A stretch of DNA of 64,000 nt from an uncultured Clostridia bacterium. Lineage in GTDB: Bacteria > Bacillota > Clostridia > Christensenellales > Borkfalkiaceae. Below the pieces are notes generated by a model, which worked only from the letters and a program-made list of their open reading frames with translations, searched no databases and was not told where the DNA came from. Positions 1 to 7,711 of the stretch are shown here, in pieces. A program made the position numbers and the translations under genes. The stretch's first letter is position 1. Each line of letters opens with the position of its first letter. The stretch is taken from assembly GCA_949283125.1 (NCBI GenBank), contig CASDRK010000013.1:1-64000 (forward strand). The letters are read 5' to 3'.

Positions 1-10
1 TATAGTTCGC

Positions 11-67
11 GCCCCCTTTGTCCGTCGCTGTCGCTCCGAGATTTCTCCGCGTTGGTCGAAATGACAA
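11..67. repeat. right-arm copy of a dispersed palindromic repeat
   Basis: This stretch, from the C-rich start to the GTCGAAATGACAAA end, is nearly the same as 255-348 but lacks an internal insert of about 24 bases. It ends in the inverse of TGTCATTTCG, the start of the element at 209. I see no gene here. It looks like a decayed or partial copy of a non-coding palindromic repeat. Confidence 0.6.
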
Positions 68-104
68 ATGGGGCGCGCGGTCGACAGACATAGCAGTGTC
101 ATTT

Positions 105-155
105 CGACAGCGTTCCGCTGTACCACACTCCGCGAACGGGCAGTGGTTCATTCCC
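105..155. repeat. diverged copy of the 67-base repeat found at 40547-40836
   Basis: The order GTTCCG, then CTCCGCGAACGGGC, then CATTCCCGTT matches the reverse complement of the tandem units at 40547-40836, especially the last one. The two sites lie 40 kb apart in opposite orientation, so this is a dispersed family. It has no coding potential. Confidence 0.5.
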
Positions 156-208
156 GTTATCCCCGCGCGGACAGCGTTCTTTTGAAGCTCGGTCGACCAC
201 AACAACAA

Positions 209-348
209 TGTCATTTCGAGCGTAGCCGAGAAATCTCACTGTATGGCTCGGTCGCCCCCTTTGTCCGTCGCTGTCGCTCCGAGATTTCTCCGCGCGCGGC
301 GGGCAAACTCGCCGCCGCTTGGTCGAAATGACAAAGGGGGGGGCGCGG
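209..348. repeat. MITE-like imperfect palindrome
   Basis: The element starts with TGTCATTTCGAG, continues to GAGAAATCTC, and ends with the inverse (GAGATTTCTC, later TCGAAATGACA). The result is a ~140-base structure with terminal inverted repeats and an internal GC-rich hairpin. No transposase is present. Short reading frames crossing it are by-products of the repeat. Confidence 0.65.
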
Positions 349-398
349 TCGACTGTGAGGAGCGGGCAACGGGACGGCGGGACGGAGGGCGGCGGGGC

Positions 399-438
399 AA
401 AACCCGAAGGGGGCGCATCCGCGCCCCCTTCGGGTTTT
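399..438 (-). terminator. hairpin terminator of the pectinesterase gene
   Basis: A perfect 18-base inverted repeat (399-416 with 421-438, 4-base loop) lies 32 bases after the stop of the pectinesterase gene. The arms end in AAAA/TTTT, so it can terminate in either direction. Confidence 0.8.
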
Positions 439-470
439 AGTGACTTGCAAATAAATATTGCTAATTCATT

Positions 471-3400
471 TTATGCCTGCTCTTCCACAACTACCAACTC
501 GTAGATGTAAGCACCGCCGCCTGCACCGCCTAAATAATACGTGCCGGCTTCAACTTCAAACTCATAAGTATTAGCCGTGGTCGTAGGCAGAGTATCGAAT
601 GCAGCAGCGACAGTTCCATTAATGGTCAAACCGGATATTGCCGCTACATTGCCACTACCGTCTAATATATTCAAAGTTGTGGTCTTGTCGGCTTTCTGTG
701 CTGCAACTACCTTAATAGTAGCTTTTCCGGTCAACGTGAACTTAATTGCGCAAGCACTTGTTGTAACCTTACCGGCGGTAAGAGAAACCTGCCTGCTGTA
801 GGTCTCCTTCAATGAGTCTATCTTTATGCTTTCGCTCTTGACTTTTTCATTGACATAGAAGATATCATTGATCAGCGTCTCCGCCGCATATGCACTTCCA
901 CTTATACCATCAATATTTAAAGTGTAAGTTTTAGTAGCTGCAGCCTCTTTGACAACAACATATACGGTAGTTTCAGCAGTTGCGGGGACGATATTTTCCT
1001 GAACGGTAGTTGCCGCACTGTCGAGCGTGAACCCTGCAACATCTTGACCTTCAGGAAGTTTAGACTCGTCTATCGCCGAATTTAACACGCTCGCAGATAT
1101 CTCACAACCCACATATCCGTAAGCCGTTCCGACAACAGTGCCGTCGGCAAGCTTGATGGTTATGGTCGCTATCTGCACGGGCTGGCCGTTCCAGTCGTCG
1201 GCATAGAGCCCTGCGGGAGCGTTTTCAAGCGCGAATATGGTTGCGGGAGTGGTGTAAGCCGTTACGGCGTCCGCGCCGATGACCTTGCAAAGGCCGGCTA
1301 TTACGCCCGTTGCAGGGTCGGCCGTGGCTATGATATCCTCGGTGAGCGCGCCCGCGCCGGTGTTGCCGTATTCGATTATCTGCGAAGCGACGGGTTCCGC
1401 GTTCATCTTGGTGTAGCGGTCGTTGAGCGGGCTTGCGGTGTTGCCGTAAGCTTCGAGCGAGTACGCGTCAGAGATGGAGCAGTTGATGAATGCGAGGTGC
1501 ATGTTGACGTCCCAGCCGCGTGCAAGCGAAACGCTGCCCGCAACTATCTGGGTGCCGAGCGTGCCGGCCGCTTCAAGTTCGGCATACTTTTCGGAAGTGA
1601 TGACTTCGTCCGTGGTGCCGAGCGTGCAGCTATCGAAGATGTAGCCGTAGGTCATGCCGGCCGCGCCCTTGGTGGCAACTATGTAGCCGCCGTTCTTTTC
1701 GTCGCCCGCGCCTATGGTGTTTATTTTGCAGTTCTTGAAGTAGGCCGTGGCGGAGGAGCCGAAGATGTAGTCCGTGCGGCCCTCTATTTCGCAGCTTTCA
1801 TATACCTGACGGCCTTCGTCCGCGTACAGCGTGTCGTGATAGGAGGTGAAGAAGCAGTTTTTGAAGTATGCCTTATCCGCCCTTACAAGGCAGGCTACGG
1901 CCTGCGTATCTTCGACCATGGTTTTGGACTCGTTGTACAGCGCGTTGGTGTTGTAGTAGTTTTTGAAGGTTATGTTTTCGGCATAGAAGCCTTCGGCGCT
2001 CTCGCGCACGGAGACGGTGGCCGAACCGTCGGTGGAGTGAGCCATGGAGCCGGAGGGATCGAGCTGACCGGCCAGAGCGTCGTACCAGATGACGGTGTCC
2101 TTGGCGGTAGCGCCCGTGCCGACGAGCTTGACGTTGGGTATATCGATTTCAACCTTCTCATTGTACTGGCCGGCGGCCACGGAGATGGTCTTTATCACGT
2201 CGTCGCCCGTTTCAAGCAGCTTGAAGGCCTGAACGGCGTCGTTTATGCTCTTTACGGTGAGCACGCCATCGGTTACGCCCACGGCCGCTGCGGCGGCGTC
2301 AACCTTTACGGTGGTCTTGTCCGTGACGGCGGAGAGGTCCACCGCGTTCACGCCGTAGGTTGCCGACTTGCCGCATGCGGAGACGGTTATGGTCTTTTCG
2401 CCTGCGGAAGCGAGGTCGGCGCCGGAAACGCTGAATTCGTTTGCGGCGAGCACAAAGTCTTCGGCCTCATCTACGCCGGGAGCCTTGGCGATAGCGTGCA
2501 CGGCAAGGCCGTTGTAGTTGAAGTCTCCGTTCACGGCAAACAGCTTCTGCACGGGCAGCGTTACCCTTGTGCCGGTGAGGGAGTAGTTATATACCTCTAT
2601 GCTTTCGGCGGCATAGACGACCACATCGTATGTCGCGGTGAAGGGGGTCTCCGCACCTGCGGGCGAGTAGCTTACGGTTACGGTGTACTTGCCTGCGGCA
2701 GTCATGTTCACTGCGGAGCTGTCCACCTGATAGCCGGAAGTTATTGCGTCCGCCCTGCCGTTTTCGTAGTTGAGGGTGACGTTGAGGCCGTTGCTGTCGA
2801 ACGTTCTGCCGGCAAGGAACTTGGCCGTTGCGCCGCGCACGGTTATGCCGGACATGTCGGACTTTTCAAGCTCTTCGACTATGGTCAGATTGGTGACGCG
2901 CGCCGACCTGTCCGTCCTGATGATATATGTGCCCGCGGGCATGGATTCGTCCGCGCCCGTGCCGTAGGCATAGGAACCGGAAACTTTATCGGGAGCAGTG
3001 CCAAGATCTTTTATAACCGTTTCGGTGCCGCCTTCCACTTTTACAAGCGTTATAGACGTAATATTGCCCGTAGAAGCGCCTTCGGCCGTGAAGGATATGG
3101 AGTTGGTTCTGCCGCTGAGGACGATGGTTATGTCCTTGCCCTGCGTGTTTATGGTCGCGCCGGAATCTTCGGGCTTGGTACCCTGTCCGAACGTGAACTT
3201 GCCAACGGTAGTATCGGCGGTGAGCTTGCCGTCGCTGCCGACGGGAGCCGCCGCGAGCGCCGCCGCGTCCACCGTGGTGGTGACGTTTTCATACTCGACT
3301 ACGGGAGGATCTTCCTCGCCGGGTTCTTCGCCGCCGGGTTCTTCGCCGCCGGGTTCCTCGCCGCCGGGTTCTTCGCCGCCGGGTTCTTCGCCGCCGGGTT

Positions 3401-3608
3401 CTTCGCCGCCGGGTTCTTCGCCGCCGGGTTCCTCGCCGCCGGGTTCTTCGCCGCCGGGTTCTTCGCCGCCGGGTTCTTCGCCGCCGGGCTGTTCGATCTG
3501 CGTGTCGTCGCCGTCATTGTTGGCGCAGCCGACAAGCGTTGCGGCGGATATCAGTGACACCGAAGATACTGCCGCGAGCAAAAAGATGAGCAATTTTGAC
3601 TTCTTCAT
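471..3608 (-). CDS. surface pectinesterase lipoprotein with PGGEE-repeat linker
   Basis: 1045-residue pectin methylesterase that removes methyl esters from homogalacturonan at the cell surface. The N-terminus is a lipoprotein signal (MKKSK, hydrophobic core, LVGC with Cys28). Eleven PGGEE repeats (about residues 38-97) form an acidic linker. A beta-sandwich module and an Ig-like module follow, then the right-handed beta-helix esterase domain (about 440-800) and C-terminal beta-sandwich modules ending GTYYLGG. Family motifs present: GQYNE, TQAVA, HDTLY, TDYIFG (nucleophile Asp) and LARGW. Compared with the usual QDTL and LGRPW, a Gln is replaced by His and the last motif is relaxed; both key Asp residues remain. 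No sortase signal is seen. It is transcribed alone, with a long leader. The fold and lipoprotein status are clear; the substrate is inferred from family and from the pectin genes nearby. Confidence 0.93.
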   Translation of the reverse strand: MKKSKLLIFLLAAVSSVSLISAATLVGCANNDGDDTQIEQPGGEEPGGEEPGGEEPGGEEPGGEEPGGEEPGGEEPGGEEPGGEEPGGEEPGGEEPGEEDPPVVEYENVTTTVDAAALAAAPVGSDGKLTADTTVGKFTFGQGTKPEDSGATINTQGKDITIVLSGRTNSISFTAEGASTGNITSITLVKVEGGTETVIKDLGTAPDKVSGSYAYGTGADESMPAGTYIIRTDRSARVTNLTIVEELEKSDMSGITVRGATAKFLAGRTFDSNGLNVTLNYENGRADAITSGYQVDSSAVNMTAAGKYTVTVSYSPAGAETPFTATYDVVVYAAESIEVYNYSLTGTRVTLPVQKLFAVNGDFNYNGLAVHAIAKAPGVDEAEDFVLAANEFSVSGADLASAGEKTITVSACGKSATYGVNAVDLSAVTDKTTVKVDAAAAAVGVTDGVLTVKSINDAVQAFKLLETGDDVIKTISVAAGQYNEKVEIDIPNVKLVGTGATAKDTVIWYDALAGQLDPSGSMAHSTDGSATVSVRESAEGFYAENITFKNYYNTNALYNESKTMVEDTQAVACLVRADKAYFKNCFFTSYHDTLYADEGRQVYESCEIEGRTDYIFGSSATAYFKNCKINTIGAGDEKNGGYIVATKGAAGMTYGYIFDSCTLGTTDEVITSEKYAELEAAGTLGTQIVAGSVSLARGWDVNMHLAFINCSISDAYSLEAYGNTASPLNDRYTKMNAEPVASQIIEYGNTGAGALTEDIIATADPATGVIAGLCKVIGADAVTAYTTPATIFALENAPAGLYADDWNGQPVQIATITIKLADGTVVGTAYGYVGCEISASVLNSAIDESKLPEGQDVAGFTLDSAATTVQENIVPATAETTVYVVVKEAAATKTYTLNIDGISGSAYAAETLINDIFYVNEKVKSESIKIDSLKETYSRQVSLTAGKVTTSACAIKFTLTGKATIKVVAAQKADKTTTLNILDGSGNVAAISGLTINGTVAAAFDTLPTTTANTYEFEVEAGTYYLGGAGGGAYIYELVVVEEQA
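3318..3488. repeat. 15-base minisatellite coding PGGEE
   Basis: About eleven head-to-tail 15-base units (CCGCCGGGTTCTTCG with rare T-to-C variants) inside the pectinesterase gene encode the acidic linker. Each unit is in frame, so copy-number change would lengthen or shorten the linker without a frameshift. Confidence 0.9.
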
Positions 3609-3962
3609 AAATTTCCCCTATGGATAATATATTTTCATGCGGGCGGAACACAGGCAAAGCGACCCGCCGCGCAATGATTGCGCTTATGAACGCCTGCGGC
3701 GCAGGCAGATAGGTTTTTGCCGGGGCGGCGCACTGCGCCGCCCCTTTTGCGTGCCGCGCACGCAAAAGCTTTATTGATTTAAAAAACTATTTCCCCGCAC
3801 CTTCCGTCCGCCTTGCGGAGCGGACTGAACAAAGCTAAAATAATTTGAAAAAATCTAACAATATACTATCACAAATGCCGTGAAAAAGTAAAGCGTTTTG
3901 GCAACACATTTACAAAAAACACGCACAAATTTTACCCGCAGTTTACCCGGAAGAACGCAAAA
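3609..3962 (-). promoter_or_regulatory. long structured leader of the pectinesterase gene
   Basis: There is no gene in this 354-base gap. Three hairpins stand out: 3691-3706, 3722-3744 (11-base arms) and 3744-3768 (11-base arms, CGC loop). Upstream is an A+T-rich stretch with a possible -10 TATATT near 3865, but I find no convincing -35. The box GTAAAGCGTTTTG (3888-3900) is listed separately. The start codon is preceded by AGGGGAAATTT. The hairpins could be attenuators or transcript stabilisers; that is inference. Confidence 0.5.
3888..3900. promoter_or_regulatory. cre/LacI-type operator candidate
   Basis: GTAAAGCGTTTTG is identical to 25445-25457 in front of the pectin ABC transporter. Its core WAANCGNTNW matches the CcpA cre consensus, but the outer bases do not. 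It lies upstream of the likely -10 of the pectinesterase gene, so a LacI/CcpA-family protein could control both. Confidence 0.45.
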
Positions 3963-3986
3963 GGCGGTCTGCACAGGCAGACCGCC
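3963..3986 (-). terminator. feo operon terminator
   Basis: A 10-base stem (3963-3972 with 3977-3986) with a 4-base loop, followed on the minus strand by TTTTT. It lies 11 bases past the stop of the last feo gene. Confidence 0.85.
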
Positions 3987-3996
3987 GAGGGCGTGA

Positions 3997-4152
3997 TCAC
4001 TTTTTTTTGCGGCCGCAGGCGTGCGGACAGCCGTTGCAGCCGCAGCCGCAGTCCGGCGGATCGCCCTTTACCCTGCGGTATATGGCCGCCGCGGCCACGC
4101 CGCAGACGGCGAGGGAGCAAAAAATTATCAGACAGATTTCAAAAATACCCAT
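3997..4152 (-). CDS. FeoB-associated Cys-rich membrane protein
   Basis: 51-residue protein, too short for routine gene calling. It starts MGIFEICLII with one N-terminal membrane helix (about residues 4-24), then a short basic stretch and a cysteine cluster DCGCGCNGCPHAC near the C-terminus. This is the layout of the small FeoB-associated proteins often found after feoB. The role is unproven; it may bind iron or help the transporter at the membrane. A good ribosome site (AAGGAG) precedes the ATG. It follows feoB by 86 bases and is followed by the operon terminator. Confidence 0.85.
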   Translation of the reverse strand: MGIFEICLIIFCSLAVCGVAAAAIYRRVKGDPPDCGCGCNGCPHACGRKKK

Positions 4153-4238
4153 ATTTACGCACTCCTTGGATCATGCGGTGCGCGCGGCGCGCCGCACGCG
4201 TCGCATGCACGGCGCAAGCCGGACGAGACCGCAGATCT

Positions 4239-6521
4239 TTACCTCTTTTTGCCGCACAGCGCGGGGAGCTTCAGCCTGCCGCGGTTGTGCAGCACTATTG
4301 CCGCCGCGGCCGCCGCGGCGACGACCAGCCACACGAACACCGTCCACCACCAGTTGCCCACGGTGTAAACGGCCGTGCCGACTATGTACGACGTGACCAG
4401 CCAGAAAACGAGCGTGCCGCGGAACCTGCCGGCGGGGAGTTCGGCTCTGGCCGTGGCCACCGCCGCAAAGCAGGGAATGGTGGTCATGTTGAACATGATG
4501 AACGCTATGCACGCGGCGGGCGCCATGCCCGTGGAGCTTATCATCACAACGGCTTCGTCTATGCCCTCCTCGGTGCCTTCGAACCCGGCCGCGAACATGG
4601 CGGCCAGCACGGAGAAGGTAGCTATCACGTTTTCCTTGGCTATCAGGCCGGTTATGGCCGCGACGGCGAACACCCAGCCGTAAGAGCCCAGCTGCGAGCC
4701 GAAGCCGAGGGGCGTGAACAGGGGCTGGATGAGCTGCCCGACGGAGGCCAGAACGGAATCCTGCACGGAGCCGTCGGATATGTACGTCCAGTTCCAGCGG
4801 AAGGACTGCAAAAACCATATCAGCACCGTGGAAACAAAGATTATGGTGAACGCCTTCTTTACGAAATGCTTTGTTTTGTCCCACAGGTGGAGCATCAGGT
4901 TTTTGAATCCGGGCATGCGGTATGCGGGCAGCTCCATTATGAAGGGCGGCACCTGTCCGCGCATGGTGGTTGCGCGCATCACTATTACGCATACAACGGC
5001 CGTGACTATGCCGAGGGCGTACATGGAATAGGTTATCAGCTCCACGCTCGGCAGCCCGAACAGCCTGCACATGCCGCCGGCAATGGCCGTGAGTATGGGC
5101 AGTTTTGCCCCGCACGAAAAGAAGGGTATTACCCTTATCGTGGCGGTGCGCTCGTTGTCGTCCGCCAGGGTGCGGGTGTTTATCATGGCGGGGAGCGAGC
5201 AGCCGAAACCCATTATCATGGGCATGAACGCCCTGCCCGAAAGCCCGAAGCGGCGGAATATCCTGTCCAGAATGAAGGCCGCGCGCGCCATGTAGCCCGT
5301 ATCCTCCAGCACGGAGAACAGCAAAAACAGGGTGAGTATCTGGGGCAGGAAGCCCAGAACGGCCGTTATGCCGCCCACTATGCCGTCGTTTACAAGACTT
5401 ACGGCCCAGTCGGCCGCGCCGGCGGCTTCAACGCCGAGACCTATGCCGTAGGATATGTAGCCGAGAACGAGATTCAGAAGATTTGTAAGTATCACGCCCG
5501 GCGAAAACGCCGCGCCGTCGTAAAAGCACGCGGCGAGCGCTATGCCGAAATTTTCGTACAGGCCGCTGCCTTCGGACACGGCATAGCCCATGTCCTCAAA
5601 GGTGGGCAGCGGCGAGCCCGTCGCCGCGGAATGTATGGCGTTTATGTAGAACAGATCTTCCGCAAACGTCAGGTGGAACACCACGAAGAGTATGACGGCG
5701 AATATGGGCAGGCCCCATATGCGGTGGGTGAGCACCCTGTCCGCCCTGTCCGATTTTGTCAGCGCCGCACGGCTCCGGCCGCGCTTTACCGCGGACAGCC
5801 GCTCCGAAATGTAGCGGTATCTTGCGTCGGCGACGGCGGCTTCGGTATCCCGCCCGCCGCAGATCTGCGCGTGCAGTTCGGGCGCGCCCTCGCGGGCGAG
5901 CTCTATCTCGTCGCCTTCAAGCAGTTTTACGGCGTGGAACAGGGGCGAGGTCTCGCCCGCGTCCTCAAAGAATTTGCGCGCTCGCTCTATGCCGCCCGCC
6001 AGCTCGCCGCCGAGCACGGTCGTGCCCGAGCGCCGCGCGCCCATGGCCGCCGCGCGGGACATCAGCTCCTTCAGGCCGGTTTTGCGCAGGGCCGAAATGG
6101 CCACCACCGGTACGCCGAGGGCGCGCTCGAGCGCGTTTACGTCTATCTCGTCGCCCGACTTGCCCACTTCGTCCATCATGTTCAGGGCTACTATGACGGG
6201 CACGTCGCATTCCAGCAGCTGGGTGGTGAGATACAGGTTGCGCTCGAGGTTGGTGGCGTCGACGATGTTTATGATGCCGGAGGGCTTTTCGCGCAGAATG
6301 AAATTGCGCGAGATGACCTCCTCGGGGGTGTAGGGCGACAGCGAATATATGCCGGGCAGATCGACTATCGCCACCTTTTCGGCGCCCGTTTTGCAGACGC
6401 CTTCGCGCTTGTCTACCGTGACGCCCGGCCAGTTGCCTACGTGCGCCGTGGCGCCGGTGAGCGCGTTGAACAGCGTGGTTTTGCCGCTGTTGGGATTGCC
6501 GGCAAGGGCAAACGTCTTCAT
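4239..6521 (-). CDS. feoB: ferrous iron transporter FeoB
   Basis: 760-residue Fe2+ importer of the cytoplasmic membrane. The N-terminal G domain shows G1 GNPNSGKT (8-15), G3 DLPG (54-57) and G4 NMMD (114-117), followed by the helical regulatory domain. From about residue 265 the C-terminal half is the multi-helix permease with the two Gate regions (for example PMIMGFGCSLPA). The length is normal. The start codon overlaps the end of feoA (ATGA, 6518-6521), so the two are translationally coupled. It belongs to the feoA-feoA-feoB-small protein operon transcribed from the promoter near 7150, probably repressed by an iron-loaded DtxR-type protein. Confidence 0.98.
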   Translation of the reverse strand: MKTFALAGNPNSGKTTLFNALTGATAHVGNWPGVTVDKREGVCKTGAEKVAIVDLPGIYSLSPYTPEEVISRNFILREKPSGIINIVDATNLERNLYLTTQLLECDVPVIVALNMMDEVGKSGDEIDVNALERALGVPVVAISALRKTGLKELMSRAAAMGARRSGTTVLGGELAGGIERARKFFEDAGETSPLFHAVKLLEGDEIELAREGAPELHAQICGGRDTEAAVADARYRYISERLSAVKRGRSRAALTKSDRADRVLTHRIWGLPIFAVILFVVFHLTFAEDLFYINAIHSAATGSPLPTFEDMGYAVSEGSGLYENFGIALAACFYDGAAFSPGVILTNLLNLVLGYISYGIGLGVEAAGAADWAVSLVNDGIVGGITAVLGFLPQILTLFLLFSVLEDTGYMARAAFILDRIFRRFGLSGRAFMPMIMGFGCSLPAMINTRTLADDNERTATIRVIPFFSCGAKLPILTAIAGGMCRLFGLPSVELITYSMYALGIVTAVVCVIVMRATTMRGQVPPFIMELPAYRMPGFKNLMLHLWDKTKHFVKKAFTIIFVSTVLIWFLQSFRWNWTYISDGSVQDSVLASVGQLIQPLFTPLGFGSQLGSYGWVFAVAAITGLIAKENVIATFSVLAAMFAAGFEGTEEGIDEAVVMISSTGMAPAACIAFIMFNMTTIPCFAAVATARAELPAGRFRGTLVFWLVTSYIVGTAVYTVGNWWWTVFVWLVVAAAAAAAIVLHNRGRLKLPALCGKKR

Positions 6522-6751
6522 GCCATCACCTCCGTCTCAACGCACGCAGCTTCGCTTTTGCGGAGCGAGAGTTCGTAGCCGCGCAGATTTACTTCCAGCG
6601 GGTCGCCGAGGGGGGCCTTTTTGCGGAGCAGCACCTCCGCGCCCGGAGTGACGCCCATGTCGAACAGACGGCGGCGGATACGGCCGTCGCCGTTGACTTT
6701 TACTATCCTGCCGCGCTGTCCCGCGGCAAAATCGCTTAAAAGTTTTGTCAT
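6518..6751 (-). CDS. feoA: FeoA domain protein (proximal to feoB)
   Basis: 77-residue SH3-like FeoA protein, a cytoplasmic partner that supports FeoB. The conserved pattern is RRRLFDMGVTPG followed by PLGDPLEV and a C-terminal LSLRKSEA. An upstream in-frame ATG at 6796 would add 15 residues, but the GGAGAAAGGT ribosome site sits just before 6751, so I choose 6751. The last codons overlap feoB. Confidence 0.93.
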   Translation of the reverse strand: MTKLLSDFAAGQRGRIVKVNGDGRIRRRLFDMGVTPGAEVLLRKKAPLGDPLEVNLRGYELSLRKSEAACVETEVMA

Positions 6752-6838
6752 ACCTTTCTCCTGATAAATATTATTTGCGGCACGTTTATATGCCAAAATT
6801 TTTCAACTTTCCGCGTGTTTACGCGTGTCCGCGGCGCG

Positions 6839-7051
6839 CTACGCCACGAGTATTTTGCGGGCGAGCGCGCCGTCCAGACACAGCCGCCCCTCCTTTACAA
6901 TGACTATAACGCCGTTTGCCGTGGCCGAGACCAGCGTTATGTCCCCGCCTTCGGTTATGCCCAGTTCCATAAGGTGCCTGCGCACCCCCTCCTCCGCAGC
7001 TATCTTTATCACTCTTACCGGCGTATTGGCCGGGGCCAGCCCTACAGGCAT
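6839..7051 (-). CDS. second FeoA domain protein
   Basis: 70-residue FeoA-family protein, first gene of the feo operon. Key segment: RRHLMELGITEG, with a C-terminal beta strand LDGALARKILV. Two different FeoA proteins before one FeoB are common in Clostridia and may form a complex with it. Ribosome site GGAGGTGACG precedes ATG. The transcript starts near 7131, giving a leader of about 80 bases that contains one of the two operator boxes. Confidence 0.92.
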   Translation of the reverse strand: MPVGLAPANTPVRVIKIAAEEGVRRHLMELGITEGGDITLVSATANGVIVIVKEGRLCLDGALARKILVA

Positions 7052-7107
7052 TTCGTCACCTCCGAAAACCTCTTCCGTCCGCCGCCGCGCGCCGCACGGA
7101 AAAATAC

Positions 7108-7121
7108 TTAATTGCGGTTAA
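7108..7121. promoter_or_regulatory. operator box 1 of feo promoter
   Basis: TTAATTGCGGTTAA; its reverse complement TTAACCGCAATTAA matches the box at 7173-7186 at 12 of 14 positions. It lies just after the predicted transcription start. It is a probable site for an iron-sensing DtxR-family repressor; the gene at 7317-7691 is a candidate. Confidence 0.55.
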
Positions 7122-7137
7122 TTTTTTAACACGCTCA

Positions 7138-7166
7138 ATTATAACGGCATTTTTACAGCCTGTCAA
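7138..7166 (-). promoter_or_regulatory. feo operon promoter
   Basis: Perfect TTGACA (7166-7161) and TATAAT (7143-7138) on the minus strand, 17-base spacer. The predicted start is near 7131. It is flanked by the two TTAA-N6-TTAA boxes. Confidence 0.85.
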
Positions 7167-7172
7167 CAAAAA

Positions 7173-7186
7173 TTAACCGTAGTTAA
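7173..7186. promoter_or_regulatory. operator box 2 of feo promoter
   Basis: TTAACCGTAGTTAA, an inverted TTAAC/GTTAA repeat six bases upstream of the -35. It is the partner of the box at 7108-7121. Confidence 0.55.
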
Positions 7187-7241
7187 GAAAATAATTCAAA
7201 AAATTTTCCCCCGCTCATATCTTATGCGGAGGAAACACGGC

Positions 7242-7285
7242 GCAAGCGGCGCTGCAGACATTTTTTTGTCTGCAGCGCCGCTTGC
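7242..7285 (-). terminator. hairpin ending the prfA-dtxR transcript
   Basis: A perfect 19-base inverted repeat (7242-7260 with 7267-7285) with a six-base T loop (A loop on the minus strand) lies 31 bases after the regulator stop. No long T tract follows, so termination is likely but not certain. Confidence 0.65.
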
Positions 7286-7316
7286 CTGAATGCTGTATGC
7301 GCTGAAATCGCGCCGT

Positions 7317-7691
7317 TCAGTTTTTGTGCCCGTCCACATAGTCGCGCATCATGGCGAAAGTGGCCGGGGAGATGACGTGCTCCATTTCGCAGGCGTCGGC
7401 GTCGGCGTCGGTCTCGTTCACGCCGTGCATGCGCAAAAAGGCGCGGATGACGCAGTGACGGTCGTACACGGAGCCGGCGTAGCGCCTGCCCTCCTCGGTG
7501 AGATATATGTGCATGCCGTCGGTGGTGATGTAGCCGCCGTCGATGAGGATTTTAATCGCCTTTTGCACCGCCGGCTGCGAAACGCCCATTCTGCGCGCAA
7601 TGTCTATGCGGTGCACGTATTCCAGCTCGTCCGACAGCAGCAGTATGGTTTCCAGATAATCTTCGCCGGAGCGGTTGTTGTTTATCTTCAT
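7317..7691 (-). CDS. DtxR/MntR-family metal-dependent regulator
   Basis: 124-residue transcription factor. The N-terminal winged helix (GEDYLETILLLS ... IARRMGVSQPAVQKAIKIL) is followed by a metal-binding dimerisation region with EEGRRYA, VNETDADADACEMEHVIS. There is no SH3-like third domain, as in the short MntR/TroR type. Start chosen at 7691 because of the AAAGGGGGAAC ribosome site; an in-frame ATG lies 24 bases upstream. It follows prfA by 20 bases, and the feo operon begins downstream on the same strand behind its own promoter. It probably senses Fe2+ or Mn2+ and may bind the boxes at 7108 and 7173; that link is inference. Confidence 0.9.
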   Translation of the reverse strand: MKINNNRSGEDYLETILLLSDELEYVHRIDIARRMGVSQPAVQKAIKILIDGGYITTDGMHIYLTEEGRRYAGSVYDRHCVIRAFLRMHGVNETDADADACEMEHVISPATFAMMRDYVDGHKN

Positions 7692-7711
7692 GCGTGTTCC
7701 CCCTTTGTACG

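Noticed and set aside
1497..3557. 686-codon open frame opposite the pectinesterase, with AAGFF repeats
   Set aside because: The repeats are the antisense of the PGGEE minisatellite; the esterase strand has the signal peptide and catalytic motifs.
4007..4396. Plus-strand open frames (4007-4396, 4021-4368) in the feoB downstream gap
   Set aside because: They run antisense to the small Cys-rich Feo protein and the end of feoB.
3993..6578. 861-codon open frame on the plus strand opposite feoB
   Set aside because: It lies entirely antisense to a textbook FeoB, has no recognisable domain or ribosome site, and arises from G+C-rich codon structure.
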